The notes under the pieces are model-generated. The model was not told the DNA's origin. It saw only the letters and a list, made by a program, of their open reading frames with translations, and made no database searches. A stretch of 39,352 bases of DNA from Flavobacteriales bacterium. GTDB taxonomy: Bacteria > Bacteroidota > Bacteroidia > Flavobacteriales > BACL11. The stretch covers positions 1-39,352 of the forward strand of contig NZRO01000027.1 of NCBI GenBank assembly GCA_002696275.1, read 5' to 3'. This document shows positions 23,865-32,297 of this stretch, piece by piece (the first letter of the stretch is position 1; each line of letters begins with the position of its first letter). A program made the translations under genes and the position numbers.

Positions 23865-25043
23865 ATGAAAGATGTAGTTATCGTGTCAGCTGTAAGAACA
23901 CCTATTGGTAGTTTTGGAGGAAATTTGTCCTCAGTTTCAGCTACAAATCTAGGATCAGTAGCAATTAAAGGAGCAATTGAAAAATCTGGTTTATCTGTAA
24001 ACGATGTCCAAGAAGTATTTATGGGAAATGTGTTACAAGCAAATTCAGGTCAAGCTCCAGCAAGACAAGCAGCTATTTTTGCAGGACTATCAAAGGATAT
24101 TCCTTGTACAACAATCAATAAAGTATGTTCATCAGGTATGAAGTCTGTAATGTTAGCTGCACAGACTATTAAGTCTGGAGATAATGATATTGTAGTAGCT
24201 GGCGGTATGGAGAATATGTCATTAGTACCTCATTATTTTGCCAAAGGAAGAACTGGTCAAAAACTAGGAGATATGAAGTTGATTGACGGAATGGTTAAGG
24301 ATGGTCTTACAGATGTATATAATAAAGTTCACATGGGGAATTGTGCAGAGATTTGTGCAAAAGAAATGAATATCTCTAGAGAAGAGCAGGATAACTTTGC
24401 AATTGAATCTTACAATAGGTCTACAAAATCATGGCAGGAAGGTAGGTTTTTTGATGAAATCGTTCCTGTATCTGTTCCTCAAAGGAGAGGTGAGGATTTA
24501 GTTGTGTCTGAGGATGAGGAATATAAAAATGTAAAATTAGAGAAAATACCAGCTTTAAAAGCTGTTTTTGACAAAGAAGGAACTATTACAGCTGCAAATG
24601 CTTCTACTTTGAATGATGGAGCTTCTGCATTAGTTTTAATGAGTCAAGATAAGGCAAATGAGCTCGGAATAACACCAATTGCTAAAATAGTCTCTTATGC
24701 TGATGCAGCACAAGAGCCAGAGTGGTTTACAACTGCACCTGCAAAAGCTGTACATTTAGCAATTTCAAAAGCTAACCTTAAAATATCTGATGTTGATTAT
24801 TTTGAGTTAAATGAAGCTTTTTCTGTAGTAGGAATTGCAAATATGAAGCTTTTAGGTTTAAATTCTAACAAGGTAAATGTAAATGGAGGAGCAGTTTCCT
24901 TAGGTCACCCACTAGGAAGTTCAGGTTCTAGAATTTTAGTAACCTTATTAAATGTCTTAAAACAGAAAGATGGAAATATCGGAGTTGCAGGAATATGTAA
25001 TGGAGGTGGAGGAGCTTCAGCTGTTGTTATAGAGAGAATTTAA
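23865..25043 (+). CDS. Acetyl-CoA C-acetyltransferase (thiolase)
   Basis: This enzyme condenses two acetyl-CoA to acetoacetyl-CoA or cleaves 3-ketoacyl-CoA. It is a full-length 392-residue protein of the thiolase II type. Catalytic residues are visible: Cys88 in NKVCSSGMKS, His348 in SLGHPLGSSGSR and Cys378 in ICNGGGGAS. The N-terminus VIVSAVRTPIGSFGG is typical. It lies 21 nt after the desaturase gene, and the next gene starts directly after its stop. Whether it serves degradation or biosynthesis is not decided here. Confidence 0.95.
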   Translation: MKDVVIVSAVRTPIGSFGGNLSSVSATNLGSVAIKGAIEKSGLSVNDVQEVFMGNVLQANSGQAPARQAAIFAGLSKDIPCTTINKVCSSGMKSVMLAAQTIKSGDNDIVVAGGMENMSLVPHYFAKGRTGQKLGDMKLIDGMVKDGLTDVYNKVHMGNCAEICAKEMNISREEQDNFAIESYNRSTKSWQEGRFFDEIVPVSVPQRRGEDLVVSEDEEYKNVKLEKIPALKAVFDKEGTITAANASTLNDGASALVLMSQDKANELGITPIAKIVSYADAAQEPEWFTTAPAKAVHLAISKANLKISDVDYFELNEAFSVVGIANMKLLGLNSNKVNVNGGAVSLGHPLGSSGSRILVTLLNVLKQKDGNIGVAGICNGGGGASAVVIERI

Positions 25044-25808
25044 ATGAAATTTGGAGTGTCCATTCTTTCGATCGTTCCGATGAGATCAGAACCTTCTGAT
25101 TTATCAGAATTGGTTAATCAGATACTTTTTGGTGAACAATATAAAATTCTCGAACAAAGAAAGAAATTTTCTAGAATTAGGTTATCGCATGATAGATATG
25201 AAGGATGGATATGTAATAAACAAGTTAATGAAGTAGATAAGGAAACTTATAAGAATTTATTATCTACAAAGAAGATATACACTACAGATATACTTGATAT
25301 TATTAAATCTGATTCTTTTCAAACTATTGTATTGGGAAGTGTTTTACCAGAGTTGAATAAATACAAATTCTCCATTTCTTCAAACACATATTCGTTTGAG
25401 GGAGAGTGGTCTTCTAAATTAACAGATAAACAAATGATTGTAGAAAATGCAATGATGTTTTTAAATTCTCCTTATTTGTGGGGAGGTAGAACTCCATTTG
25501 GTATTGATTGTTCTGGTTTTTCTCAGATAGTATATAGATTTAATGGAATAGATTTGCCTAGAGACGCTTATCAACAAGCTGAGATAGGTACAACATTAAG
25601 TTTTGTAGAGGAGAGTGAAGCTGGTGATTTAGCTTTTTTTGATAACAATGATGGAAAAATAATTCATGTTGGAATAGTTCTTGAAAACAATCATATCATA
25701 CATGCTTCAGGTAAAGTAAGGATAGACAGGATAGATCAACAAGGAATTTTTAATGTTGAAGAAGGTATACATACACATAAGTTACGATTAATTAAAAGTA
25801 TAATTTAA
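25044..25808 (+). CDS. NlpC/P60 (C40) peptidase with N-terminal SH3-like domain
   Basis: This is a 254-residue cysteine peptidase that probably cleaves peptidoglycan peptides. Residues 1-60 (VSILSIVPMRSEPSDLSELV) look like a bacterial SH3 domain, and 125-254 are the C40 domain with Cys156 (GIDCSGFS), His208 (IIHVGIV) and His220 (IIHASG). No signal peptide is visible, so it may act on cytoplasmic muropeptides, as in recycling, or be exported by another route. ATG 25044 follows the thiolase stop without a gap. It is convergent with mqnE. Confidence 0.9.
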   Translation: MKFGVSILSIVPMRSEPSDLSELVNQILFGEQYKILEQRKKFSRIRLSHDRYEGWICNKQVNEVDKETYKNLLSTKKIYTTDILDIIKSDSFQTIVLGSVLPELNKYKFSISSNTYSFEGEWSSKLTDKQMIVENAMMFLNSPYLWGGRTPFGIDCSGFSQIVYRFNGIDLPRDAYQQAEIGTTLSFVEESEAGDLAFFDNNDGKIIHVGIVLENNHIIHASGKVRIDRIDQQGIFNVEEGIHTHKLRLIKSII

Positions 25809-25829
25809 TTTATATAGCTGTAGGTGACT

Positions 25830-26948
25830 TTAATATTCTCTAATGATGTTGTATACAGTATCTCTTTCGACAGCTTTTCTACCCACTGAGTTTATTAAAT
25901 AAACAATTTCTTCTGGGCTCATTGTAGGGTTTTGATCTTCTACTCCTGCCATCGAATAAATCTTGGTTGTATCGTGAATAGTTCCGTCTATATCGTTTAC
26001 ACCAAAAGCTAATAAGTTCTGAGCTGTTTTCTTACCAATCATAGGCCAATATGCCTTTATGTGTTGAAAATTATCTAGATAGATTCTACTGAAAGCAAAA
26101 AATCTCAAATCATTAATTACTGAACCTTCTTTAATATGAGACATTTGATTGTTTCCGTTTCTGAATTTTAATGGAATAAAGGCATTAAAACCTTTTGTTT
26201 TATCTTGTAATTTTCTTAAACTATCTAAATGATCAATTAAAATTTTATCTGTTTCATAATGACCATATAGAATAGTTGCATTCGATGGCATTCCAATGTT
26301 ATGTGCTGTTTCGTGTATCTCTAGCCATTGTTCAGAGGTGCATTTATCTTTACAAATCTTATCACGTATTTCTTTATCAAAAATCTCTGCACCACCTCCA
26401 GGTAAGGAATCTTGTCCTGCATCTTTTAAAATCTGTAATCCCTCTTTATAAGATAGTTTCGCTTTTCTACACATATATTCTAATTCAACTGCTGTAAAAG
26501 CTTTTACGTGTAAATTAGGTTTGACTTTTTTCACTTCAGTTATTAAAGAAACAAAATAATCTAATCCCATTTTTGGATGTACTCCTCCAACTATATGAAC
26601 TTCAGTAATATCTTGATCTTCATGATCAAGAATTTGTTTAATCATTTCCTCTTGGGTAAATTCCCAAGCTTCAGATTTCTTGCTTAACTTTCTAGAATAA
26701 GCACAGAATTTACAATCAAATACACAAATATTTGTTGGTTCAATATGAATATTTTTATTGAAGTATGTTATGTCTCCATGTTTTCTTTCTCTTATCTCAT
26801 TTGCAAGAAAACCTAACAATGGGAGAGGAGCTTCATTGTAAAGAATTAATGCTTCTTTGTTATTTATTCTTTCTTTATTTTGAATTTTTTCTACAACAGT
26901 AGAAAGATCAGAAGAAAGTACCGGAGATATGATTTGTGAACTTATCAT
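25830..26948 (-). CDS. mqnE: Aminofutalosine synthase MqnE (radical SAM)
   Basis: MqnE joins a radical-SAM adenosyl group to 3-[(1-carboxyvinyl)oxy]benzoate to make 6-amino-6-deoxyfutalosine, an early step of the futalosine route to menaquinone. It is a 372-residue protein with a CX3CX2C cluster site at Cys75, Cys79 and Cys82 (ICVFDCKFCAYSRK), preceded by NIHIEPTN. The motifs HIVGGVHPK and LPGGGAEIF (around 190-200) are shared by MqnE and MqnC. MqnC is the main alternative; the CVFDCKFC and HIVGGVHP motifs favour MqnE. Its start overlaps the stop of the M43 gene by one base. No other mqn gene is in the window. Confidence 0.88.
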   Translation of the reverse strand: MISSQIISPVLSSDLSTVVEKIQNKERINNKEALILYNEAPLPLLGFLANEIRERKHGDITYFNKNIHIEPTNICVFDCKFCAYSRKLSKKSEAWEFTQEEMIKQILDHEDQDITEVHIVGGVHPKMGLDYFVSLITEVKKVKPNLHVKAFTAVELEYMCRKAKLSYKEGLQILKDAGQDSLPGGGAEIFDKEIRDKICKDKCTSEQWLEIHETAHNIGMPSNATILYGHYETDKILIDHLDSLRKLQDKTKGFNAFIPLKFRNGNNQMSHIKEGSVINDLRFFAFSRIYLDNFQHIKAYWPMIGKKTAQNLLAFGVNDIDGTIHDTTKIYSMAGVEDQNPTMSPEEIVYLINSVGRKAVERDTVYNIIREY

Positions 26949-28297
26949 TATTGTGATAAAATTACTTTTTCAATTCTTTTTCCTTTAGAAGAAGTTATTT
27001 CTATAAAATATATCCCGTTTTCAACATTAGAAAGGTCTAATGAAAAAGGTAGGTTAATATTGTTAGATAATAAAATTATATCGCCTAATACATTTCTTAC
27101 AAGTATTTTTTCAATTGTAATGTTTGATAAATTTTGAATTAATATTTTTCCGTTAGAAGGATTTGGGTAAATTCTAATTTGATTATTGTTCAATAGATTA
27201 TTATTGCCAACTATTCCTGTACAATTTACTAGGGCAGGAGAATTTTTCAATGAACTTCTATAATTGTTCATTGTTCCATTCATTACAGATGATTGTTTAT
27301 TTGTAAACATCCACACATCTGATGAATAAGACATGAAATTTTCATCCATATCTAAAACATTAGTATTAAATACGTTACTGTAACTTAAATCATTACATGT
27401 ATTATTATTTGTTGAGCTATTTACTGAACCCCAATATATTCCTTCTGAAGCAGGTGTATCATCAATATTACCTCCCCACCATACATCATCATTATCACAA
27501 CATGTAGGATTACCATTATTATCGGTTTCTTCACAAAAAGTATGTAACAATCCAAGATAATGACCTATTTCGTGTGTAGTAGTTGATCCATCATTACTTG
27601 CCGCTGAAGCTCCAATTGTTCCAAAATATTGAAAATCAACAACTAATCCATCTCTCCACATTTGATTAGACCAAAGGCTACCTGGTAGATAGGCATATCC
27701 TAGTGTCATTCCACCTGATGGTGATACAGCTAAATTACATACCCAAATATTTAAATATTTTTCAGGATCCCAACCATCTTTACCTCCAGTACTATTTCGT
27801 TTCATATCATTCGCTTCTGAATCTGGGTCAAAATCACTTTTTGTAGTAGGAGTCCTAGTGACCCCATTGGTTGGATTTCCATTTTCGTCTGAATTCGCTA
27901 GACAAAATTGTATTTGAACATCTGCTGCATAATTAATAAATGTGTTTCTTGGTGGGTTAGGAAAAGCAGGATTTGTTTTACTAAAATCTTCATTTAAAAT
28001 TCTTATTGCATCTTCTATCTGTTCATTCGAAATATTTGTTCCCGACCCAATATTAGTATGAGTATTTTTATAAATTACATGTACAACTATTGGGATTGTA
28101 ATGATATCCTTTTGTTTATTTATATTCTCATCAACCCACTTATTATTTTTTATAGCAGTTTCATGAAAAAGATTTTCATTTCTCTCATTTTCTTCAAATA
28201 ATTTATTCATTAAAAATGTTGTATTACACTTTTTATTCTGAGATAAAACAGAATGAGAAATAAAAATAATTGTAAATATTAATATTTTTTTTATCAT
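26948..28297 (-). CDS. Pappalysin-like (M43) zinc metalloprotease with T9SS tail
   Basis: This is a 449-residue secreted protease. The signal peptide is residues 1-20 (ILIFTIIFISHSVLSQ) and a propeptide runs to about 60. The M43 catalytic domain has HEIGHYLGLLH at 242-252 (zinc ligands His242, His246, His252; catalytic Glu243) and a Met-turn region (ENFMSYSSDVWMF). The last 75 residues are a T9SS sorting domain (RIYPNPSNGKILI to KVILSQ). It is probably exported by T9SS to the surface or medium. It lies 8 nt after the stop of a second M43 gene; its stop overlaps the mqnE start by 1 nt, so the two may be co-transcribed despite unrelated roles. Confidence 0.9.
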   Translation of the reverse strand: MIKKILIFTIIFISHSVLSQNKKCNTTFLMNKLFEENERNENLFHETAIKNNKWVDENINKQKDIITIPIVVHVIYKNTHTNIGSGTNISNEQIEDAIRILNEDFSKTNPAFPNPPRNTFINYAADVQIQFCLANSDENGNPTNGVTRTPTTKSDFDPDSEANDMKRNSTGGKDGWDPEKYLNIWVCNLAVSPSGGMTLGYAYLPGSLWSNQMWRDGLVVDFQYFGTIGASAASNDGSTTTHEIGHYLGLLHTFCEETDNNGNPTCCDNDDVWWGGNIDDTPASEGIYWGSVNSSTNNNTCNDLSYSNVFNTNVLDMDENFMSYSSDVWMFTNKQSSVMNGTMNNYRSSLKNSPALVNCTGIVGNNNLLNNNQIRIYPNPSNGKILIQNLSNITIEKILVRNVLGDIILLSNNINLPFSLDLSNVENGIYFIEITSSKGKRIEKVILSQ

Positions 28298-28305
28298 AAT
28301 CAGAC

Positions 28306-30150
28306 TTAATTTATTGCCATTTTATTATAGATGACATGTTCATTTTGTGATAGTTTTAAGATGTATAAACCTTGTTTCAAATTATTAAATTCAAAAGATG
28401 ATGTCAATGATTCTTTTTCTTCAATTAACTTTCCCTCTAAATTAAATACTTCTGCAAAAATAGGCATACCAAATTTAAAATTATCGTTTTTAATCTTTAT
28501 AATTCCATTACTTGGATTAGGAAAGAAATATGTGTTTAAATTGTGTTCTTTATCAATAGATAATGCACTGATACAAAATTCAACTGTATCTGAATATGTA
28601 AATGTTGTTATACTTGATATTTCAATGTTGTTAAATTCTTTATTTATAGTTAAGTATCCGTTTCCATAATTACAACAAATACCATCACCTTCAGTATCAT
28701 TGATTATTAATTTATAACACGCGTCTTCTAAACAGTAATTATTTGTATATAGAAAATTACTAATTAAACTATCTTCCGAATCTATTTCGTTATTATTTTC
28801 ATCTATAAGAATCCAGGAATTTTCGTTTGCATAATTATCAGTAAGTAGATTTATATTAACACTTGTACCAGATGAAGTTTGAAATAATTTTGTATCTATA
28901 TTGTTCGAGAGATTTATATCTGTTGTATTGTTTGGTAAAATCAATTCTACATCAATGATATGAGAACTTCCTCCAATTGGTAAACCAGAAAGCAAAATAG
29001 ATGTTGACTGTTGCGGGAGTAGATTTCCACTCCAATATTGATATTGATAATTAGAAGCATTTATTTTATACTTAATTACTGCAGTATATAAATTTTGAGA
29101 AGACTTGTTTGTTATTTTTACTTCTGGATAAATAGGATTGCTACATCCATTAATTTCATTTATTGGATAAAGTATTTCTACACTGGCGTCTGAATTTGTA
29201 TTTATTATTTCATCACATCCAATTTGATTAATTAAATCTGGTCTGTAGTTACTTATAGAGGACCAAACTCTATTTCTCTGCCCAATGGTAAATGAATTCA
29301 TACAGGCATCATCCGAATAATCCATAAAATTCATAAACATATCCCCATTATTATTACAACTAATACTTGGATGGGTTTTACAACCAAAATTAGCTTCTTC
29401 TTGAGTTGGAGTATCATTTACCCAGTCATCACCACAATAATTATCTCCCCATAAATGAAATAAATTAAAATAATGCCCCAATTCATGAGTAGTTGTTCTT
29501 CCTAAATTATATGGGGAAATGGCAGTTCCAAGTGTTCCAAAATGCCTGTAATCAACAACAACTCCATCAGTATAAATACTTCCTGCGTCAGGAAATTGCC
29601 CCCATCCTAAAATTCCTCCTTCGATGTTAGTAATCCATATATTTAAATATCTTTTTGTGTCCCAAGCGTCAGATCCTCCCATGTTGTTATAATGAATAGA
29701 GGTGTCGTATAAGTTGAAAGAAGTAATATTAGTATATTTTCTAACAATACCAGTTGTTGGGTTGTTTTCTGGAGTTCTCTTTGCTAAACAAAAATTAATT
29801 TGCATACTAGATACTATTGAATTAAAATCAGATGGAATTTGAAAGGCGTCAGAATTGGTTCTGTTAAAATCATCATTCATTACTTCAAGTTGACTAAGAA
29901 TCTGTGCGTCTGAAATGTTCTGGATAGGTGTATTGTATAATACATGAAAAACTACTGGAATACTCATACTTTGTTTGTATACAGATATATTTTCTTCTGA
30001 TATTTTTTTTTCTACTTTATCTCTTTTTATTTTATAATTTATTTTTTTAGATAAGAAACTATTCATTTTTTCAACACTTCCACAAGTTCTCTGAGAAATA
30101 GAGTTGAAAGAGATGGTAAAACAAATTATTATAGATAATATTTTTCTCAA
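28306..30150 (-). CDS. Large pappalysin-like (M43) metalloprotease with T9SS tail
   Basis: This is a 614-residue secreted protease. It has a signal peptide (residues 1-20, ending SFNSISQ) and an M43 domain with HELGHYFNLFH at 222-232. The Met-turn region is NFMDYSDDACM. A beta-sandwich like CARDB follows (about 320-410, ISNPIYPEVKITNKSSQNLY-like strands), then another beta region with cysteines (CLEDACYKLIINDTEGDGICC). A T9SS tail (YFFPNPSNGIIKI) ends it. It is a paralogue of the next gene; both catalytic domains share SxTTTHE[IL]GHY spacing. It probably degrades extracellular protein. Confidence 0.88.
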   Translation of the reverse strand: MRKILSIIICFTISFNSISQRTCGSVEKMNSFLSKKINYKIKRDKVEKKISEENISVYKQSMSIPVVFHVLYNTPIQNISDAQILSQLEVMNDDFNRTNSDAFQIPSDFNSIVSSMQINFCLAKRTPENNPTTGIVRKYTNITSFNLYDTSIHYNNMGGSDAWDTKRYLNIWITNIEGGILGWGQFPDAGSIYTDGVVVDYRHFGTLGTAISPYNLGRTTTHELGHYFNLFHLWGDNYCGDDWVNDTPTQEEANFGCKTHPSISCNNNGDMFMNFMDYSDDACMNSFTIGQRNRVWSSISNYRPDLINQIGCDEIINTNSDASVEILYPINEINGCSNPIYPEVKITNKSSQNLYTAVIKYKINASNYQYQYWSGNLLPQQSTSILLSGLPIGGSSHIIDVELILPNNTTDINLSNNIDTKLFQTSSGTSVNINLLTDNYANENSWILIDENNNEIDSEDSLISNFLYTNNYCLEDACYKLIINDTEGDGICCNYGNGYLTINKEFNNIEISSITTFTYSDTVEFCISALSIDKEHNLNTYFFPNPSNGIIKIKNDNFKFGMPIFAEVFNLEGKLIEEKESLTSSFEFNNLKQGLYILKLSQNEHVIYNKMAIN

Positions 30151-30185
30151 AATTTCAATTTTAGTACAGCAAATTTAATTACATT

Positions 30186-31262
30186 TTAATCTTCGGTAAT
30201 ATAATCTACATCAGAAAGTGTCTTTAGGAACGCAATTAAATCATTTAATTCTTGATTTGTTAGCTGTAGGCCAACTCCTATCTTTTTCATTAATGGATCA
30301 ACTGTTGAAGAATAATGACCACCATCATTATAATGAGACACAACTTCTTCTAATGTAGAAAACCTACCATCATGCATATATGGAGCTGAAAATTCAACAT
30401 TTCTTAAACTTGGTGTTTTAAATTTTCCGTTATCACCTGGGTTGTTAGTGATATCTCCTAATCCATTGTCTACAAATGGTTCCTCAGAATCTAAACCATT
30501 GTTATGAAATAAATTATCAGTAAATAACATAGTTCCATGACAATGAAAACAATCTCCTTTTTCTGAATTAAAGATGGCGTAACCATTTAGCTCTGATGAA
30601 TTTAAACTCCCGTCTCCTCTATAAAATTTATCAAATTTACTATTTGAAGAAATTAGACTTCTTTCAAATTGTGCGATAGCTTTGACTACATGAATTGAAT
30701 CAATATAATCTATATTAAATGCATTCATGAATAACTGTCTATATTGTTCATTTCCATTTAATGTATTTTCAACATTTTGCCACGTGTTATTCATTTCTTT
30801 TGGATTTGTTATAGGTTCAAAAGCTTGAGATTCTAATGTTAATGCACTTCCATCCCAATTGAATGAATTACTCCATAAACTATTAGTAATTATTGAAGCG
30901 TTTCTTGTTCCCTGTAATCCATTAAATCCAATACTTGTTTTGTTTGGGTCACTAAAATTTGATGACTTTAAATGACAGCTTGAACAAGAGATAGTTCCAT
31001 CTACACTTAATATTGGGTCATTAAATAGTTTCTTACCTAAATTTACACCTTCTACTGTTAAAGGATTTTCTATTGGGATCTGTGGTGTTGGAAATCCACT
31101 TGGCTGATCAATATTATATTCTGTAACAGTATAATATTCACATGAGCCATTATCAATCTCAGCCTTGGAATCATAATTTAATGCAAGGACATCTGTACAT
31201 CCTTCTTTTTTACATGAAGATAAAAATAAAATAATTAAAAAATAAAAAAAGTATTTATTCAT
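30186..31262 (-). CDS. MbnH/MauG-type di-heme cytochrome c peroxidase, lipoprotein
   Basis: This is a 358-residue protein with a lipoprotein signal (LFLSSC, Cys17). Residues 21-42 carry a short module, GCTDVLALNYDSKAEIDNGS, also found twice in the neighbour. The rest is a bacterial cytochrome c peroxidase fold with two c-type haem sites, CSSCH (93-97) and CFHCH (238-242), and the typical MHDGRFSTLEEVVSHY region. It sits 3 nt after the stop of an MbnP-like gene. In methanobactin systems MbnH, a MauG-like enzyme, oxidises a tryptophan of MbnP to kynurenine; this pair probably does a similar protein modification for metal handling. That role is inferred from the family. Confidence 0.8.
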   Translation of the reverse strand: MNKYFFYFLIILFLSSCKKEGCTDVLALNYDSKAEIDNGSCEYYTVTEYNIDQPSGFPTPQIPIENPLTVEGVNLGKKLFNDPILSVDGTISCSSCHLKSSNFSDPNKTSIGFNGLQGTRNASIITNSLWSNSFNWDGSALTLESQAFEPITNPKEMNNTWQNVENTLNGNEQYRQLFMNAFNIDYIDSIHVVKAIAQFERSLISSNSKFDKFYRGDGSLNSSELNGYAIFNSEKGDCFHCHGTMLFTDNLFHNNGLDSEEPFVDNGLGDITNNPGDNGKFKTPSLRNVEFSAPYMHDGRFSTLEEVVSHYNDGGHYSSTVDPLMKKIGVGLQLTNQELNDLIAFLKTLSDVDYITED

Positions 31263-31265
31263 AAA

Positions 31266-32174
31266 TTAATCATTCATATTTTGAACATTAAAAACATTGT
31301 ATTCTCCATTTTCTTTGAGTTTTTGTTGTAATTCAGCATTCCCCATAATTCCATCTGAATTAATAGTGATGTTATTAGGGTTACTATACCAATTATTTAT
31401 ATCCATTGATATTCTAATATTATGTGTTGAACCATCTTCATTAGAAATAATATTGACAGGAAAAGATTTTGATAAAGAATAATCTATGCCATCTAGTCCC
31501 CCAGTATGTGTTGCATAAAAACTTGTTTCATTATCAAATTTTCCTTCAAGTTTCATATAATGATAACCACCCCCCATAAAGTCAGGCCAAAACATTTGAG
31601 TATGAAAATCTTCATCAATAAATGAATTACTAATATTATTCTCAGATTTTAAACCAAATACAAATTCTAAATTTTCATATTCTCCTGCACTAAGAATACC
31701 TGGAATAAAAAGGTAATTAGAATTTTCATTATCAGAACTAGTAAAATGAAAATTAGATAATGTTTTTAAAGTGTTCCCATTGTTATCTGATAATTTAATA
31801 TCAGTAATTAAATAATATAAATTTAATATATTAAAATTTTGACCTGAGTTTGTACTAAACCAATCACTGTAACCTGTGAAGGAGTCAAATATTAATGGTG
31901 TTCCATCAATGTGATTGTAAAATTCAATCATTACATTATCTTTTAAATATAAACACAAATTAGAATCATGACAATTGGCGATTGGATCAAAATTTGTAGC
32001 GAGCGGATCTGTGCATCCATAAATAAGAAAACAAGAACCATCATCAATATCTGCATTTGGATTATAATTACATGCTTGATCATCGGTACAACCACAAATT
32101 AATTCTTCATCTTTAGGACACGATGTAAAAAGGATTAAAATAGAGAAAAGTATAGGTAATTTTAATGTTTTCAT
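31266..32174 (-). CDS. MbnP-like lipoprotein
   Basis: This is a 302-residue protein with a lipobox (LFTSC, Cys19). Residues 27-75 contain two GCTDxxAxNxxxxA modules (GCTDDQACNYNPNADIDDGS; GCTDPLATNFDPIANC). Residues 80-302 match the MbnP family in outline: IEFYNHIDGTPLIFDS, YYLITDIKLS, a Trp-rich MFWPDFMGGGYHYMKLEGKF, and GGLDGIDYSL near the end. It is the first gene of the unit that continues with the MbnH-like peroxidase. The partner enzyme may modify one of its tryptophans to build a copper-binding site; which one cannot be told here. Confidence 0.78.
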   Translation of the reverse strand: MKTLKLPILFSILILFTSCPKDEELICGCTDDQACNYNPNADIDDGSCFLIYGCTDPLATNFDPIANCHDSNLCLYLKDNVMIEFYNHIDGTPLIFDSFTGYSDWFSTNSGQNFNILNLYYLITDIKLSDNNGNTLKTLSNFHFTSSDNENSNYLFIPGILSAGEYENLEFVFGLKSENNISNSFIDEDFHTQMFWPDFMGGGYHYMKLEGKFDNETSFYATHTGGLDGIDYSLSKSFPVNIISNEDGSTHNIRISMDINNWYSNPNNITINSDGIMGNAELQQKLKENGEYNVFNVQNMND

Positions 32175-32297
32175 TTACATTTTATTTTTTGCTAATATAC
32201 GCAATACTGATAATCATATTTTATTAAAAAATTAAATTATTATTCATTAAAACAAACTGTTTTAAATTTCATTTATTTTAATAATATTTGCTTAAAT

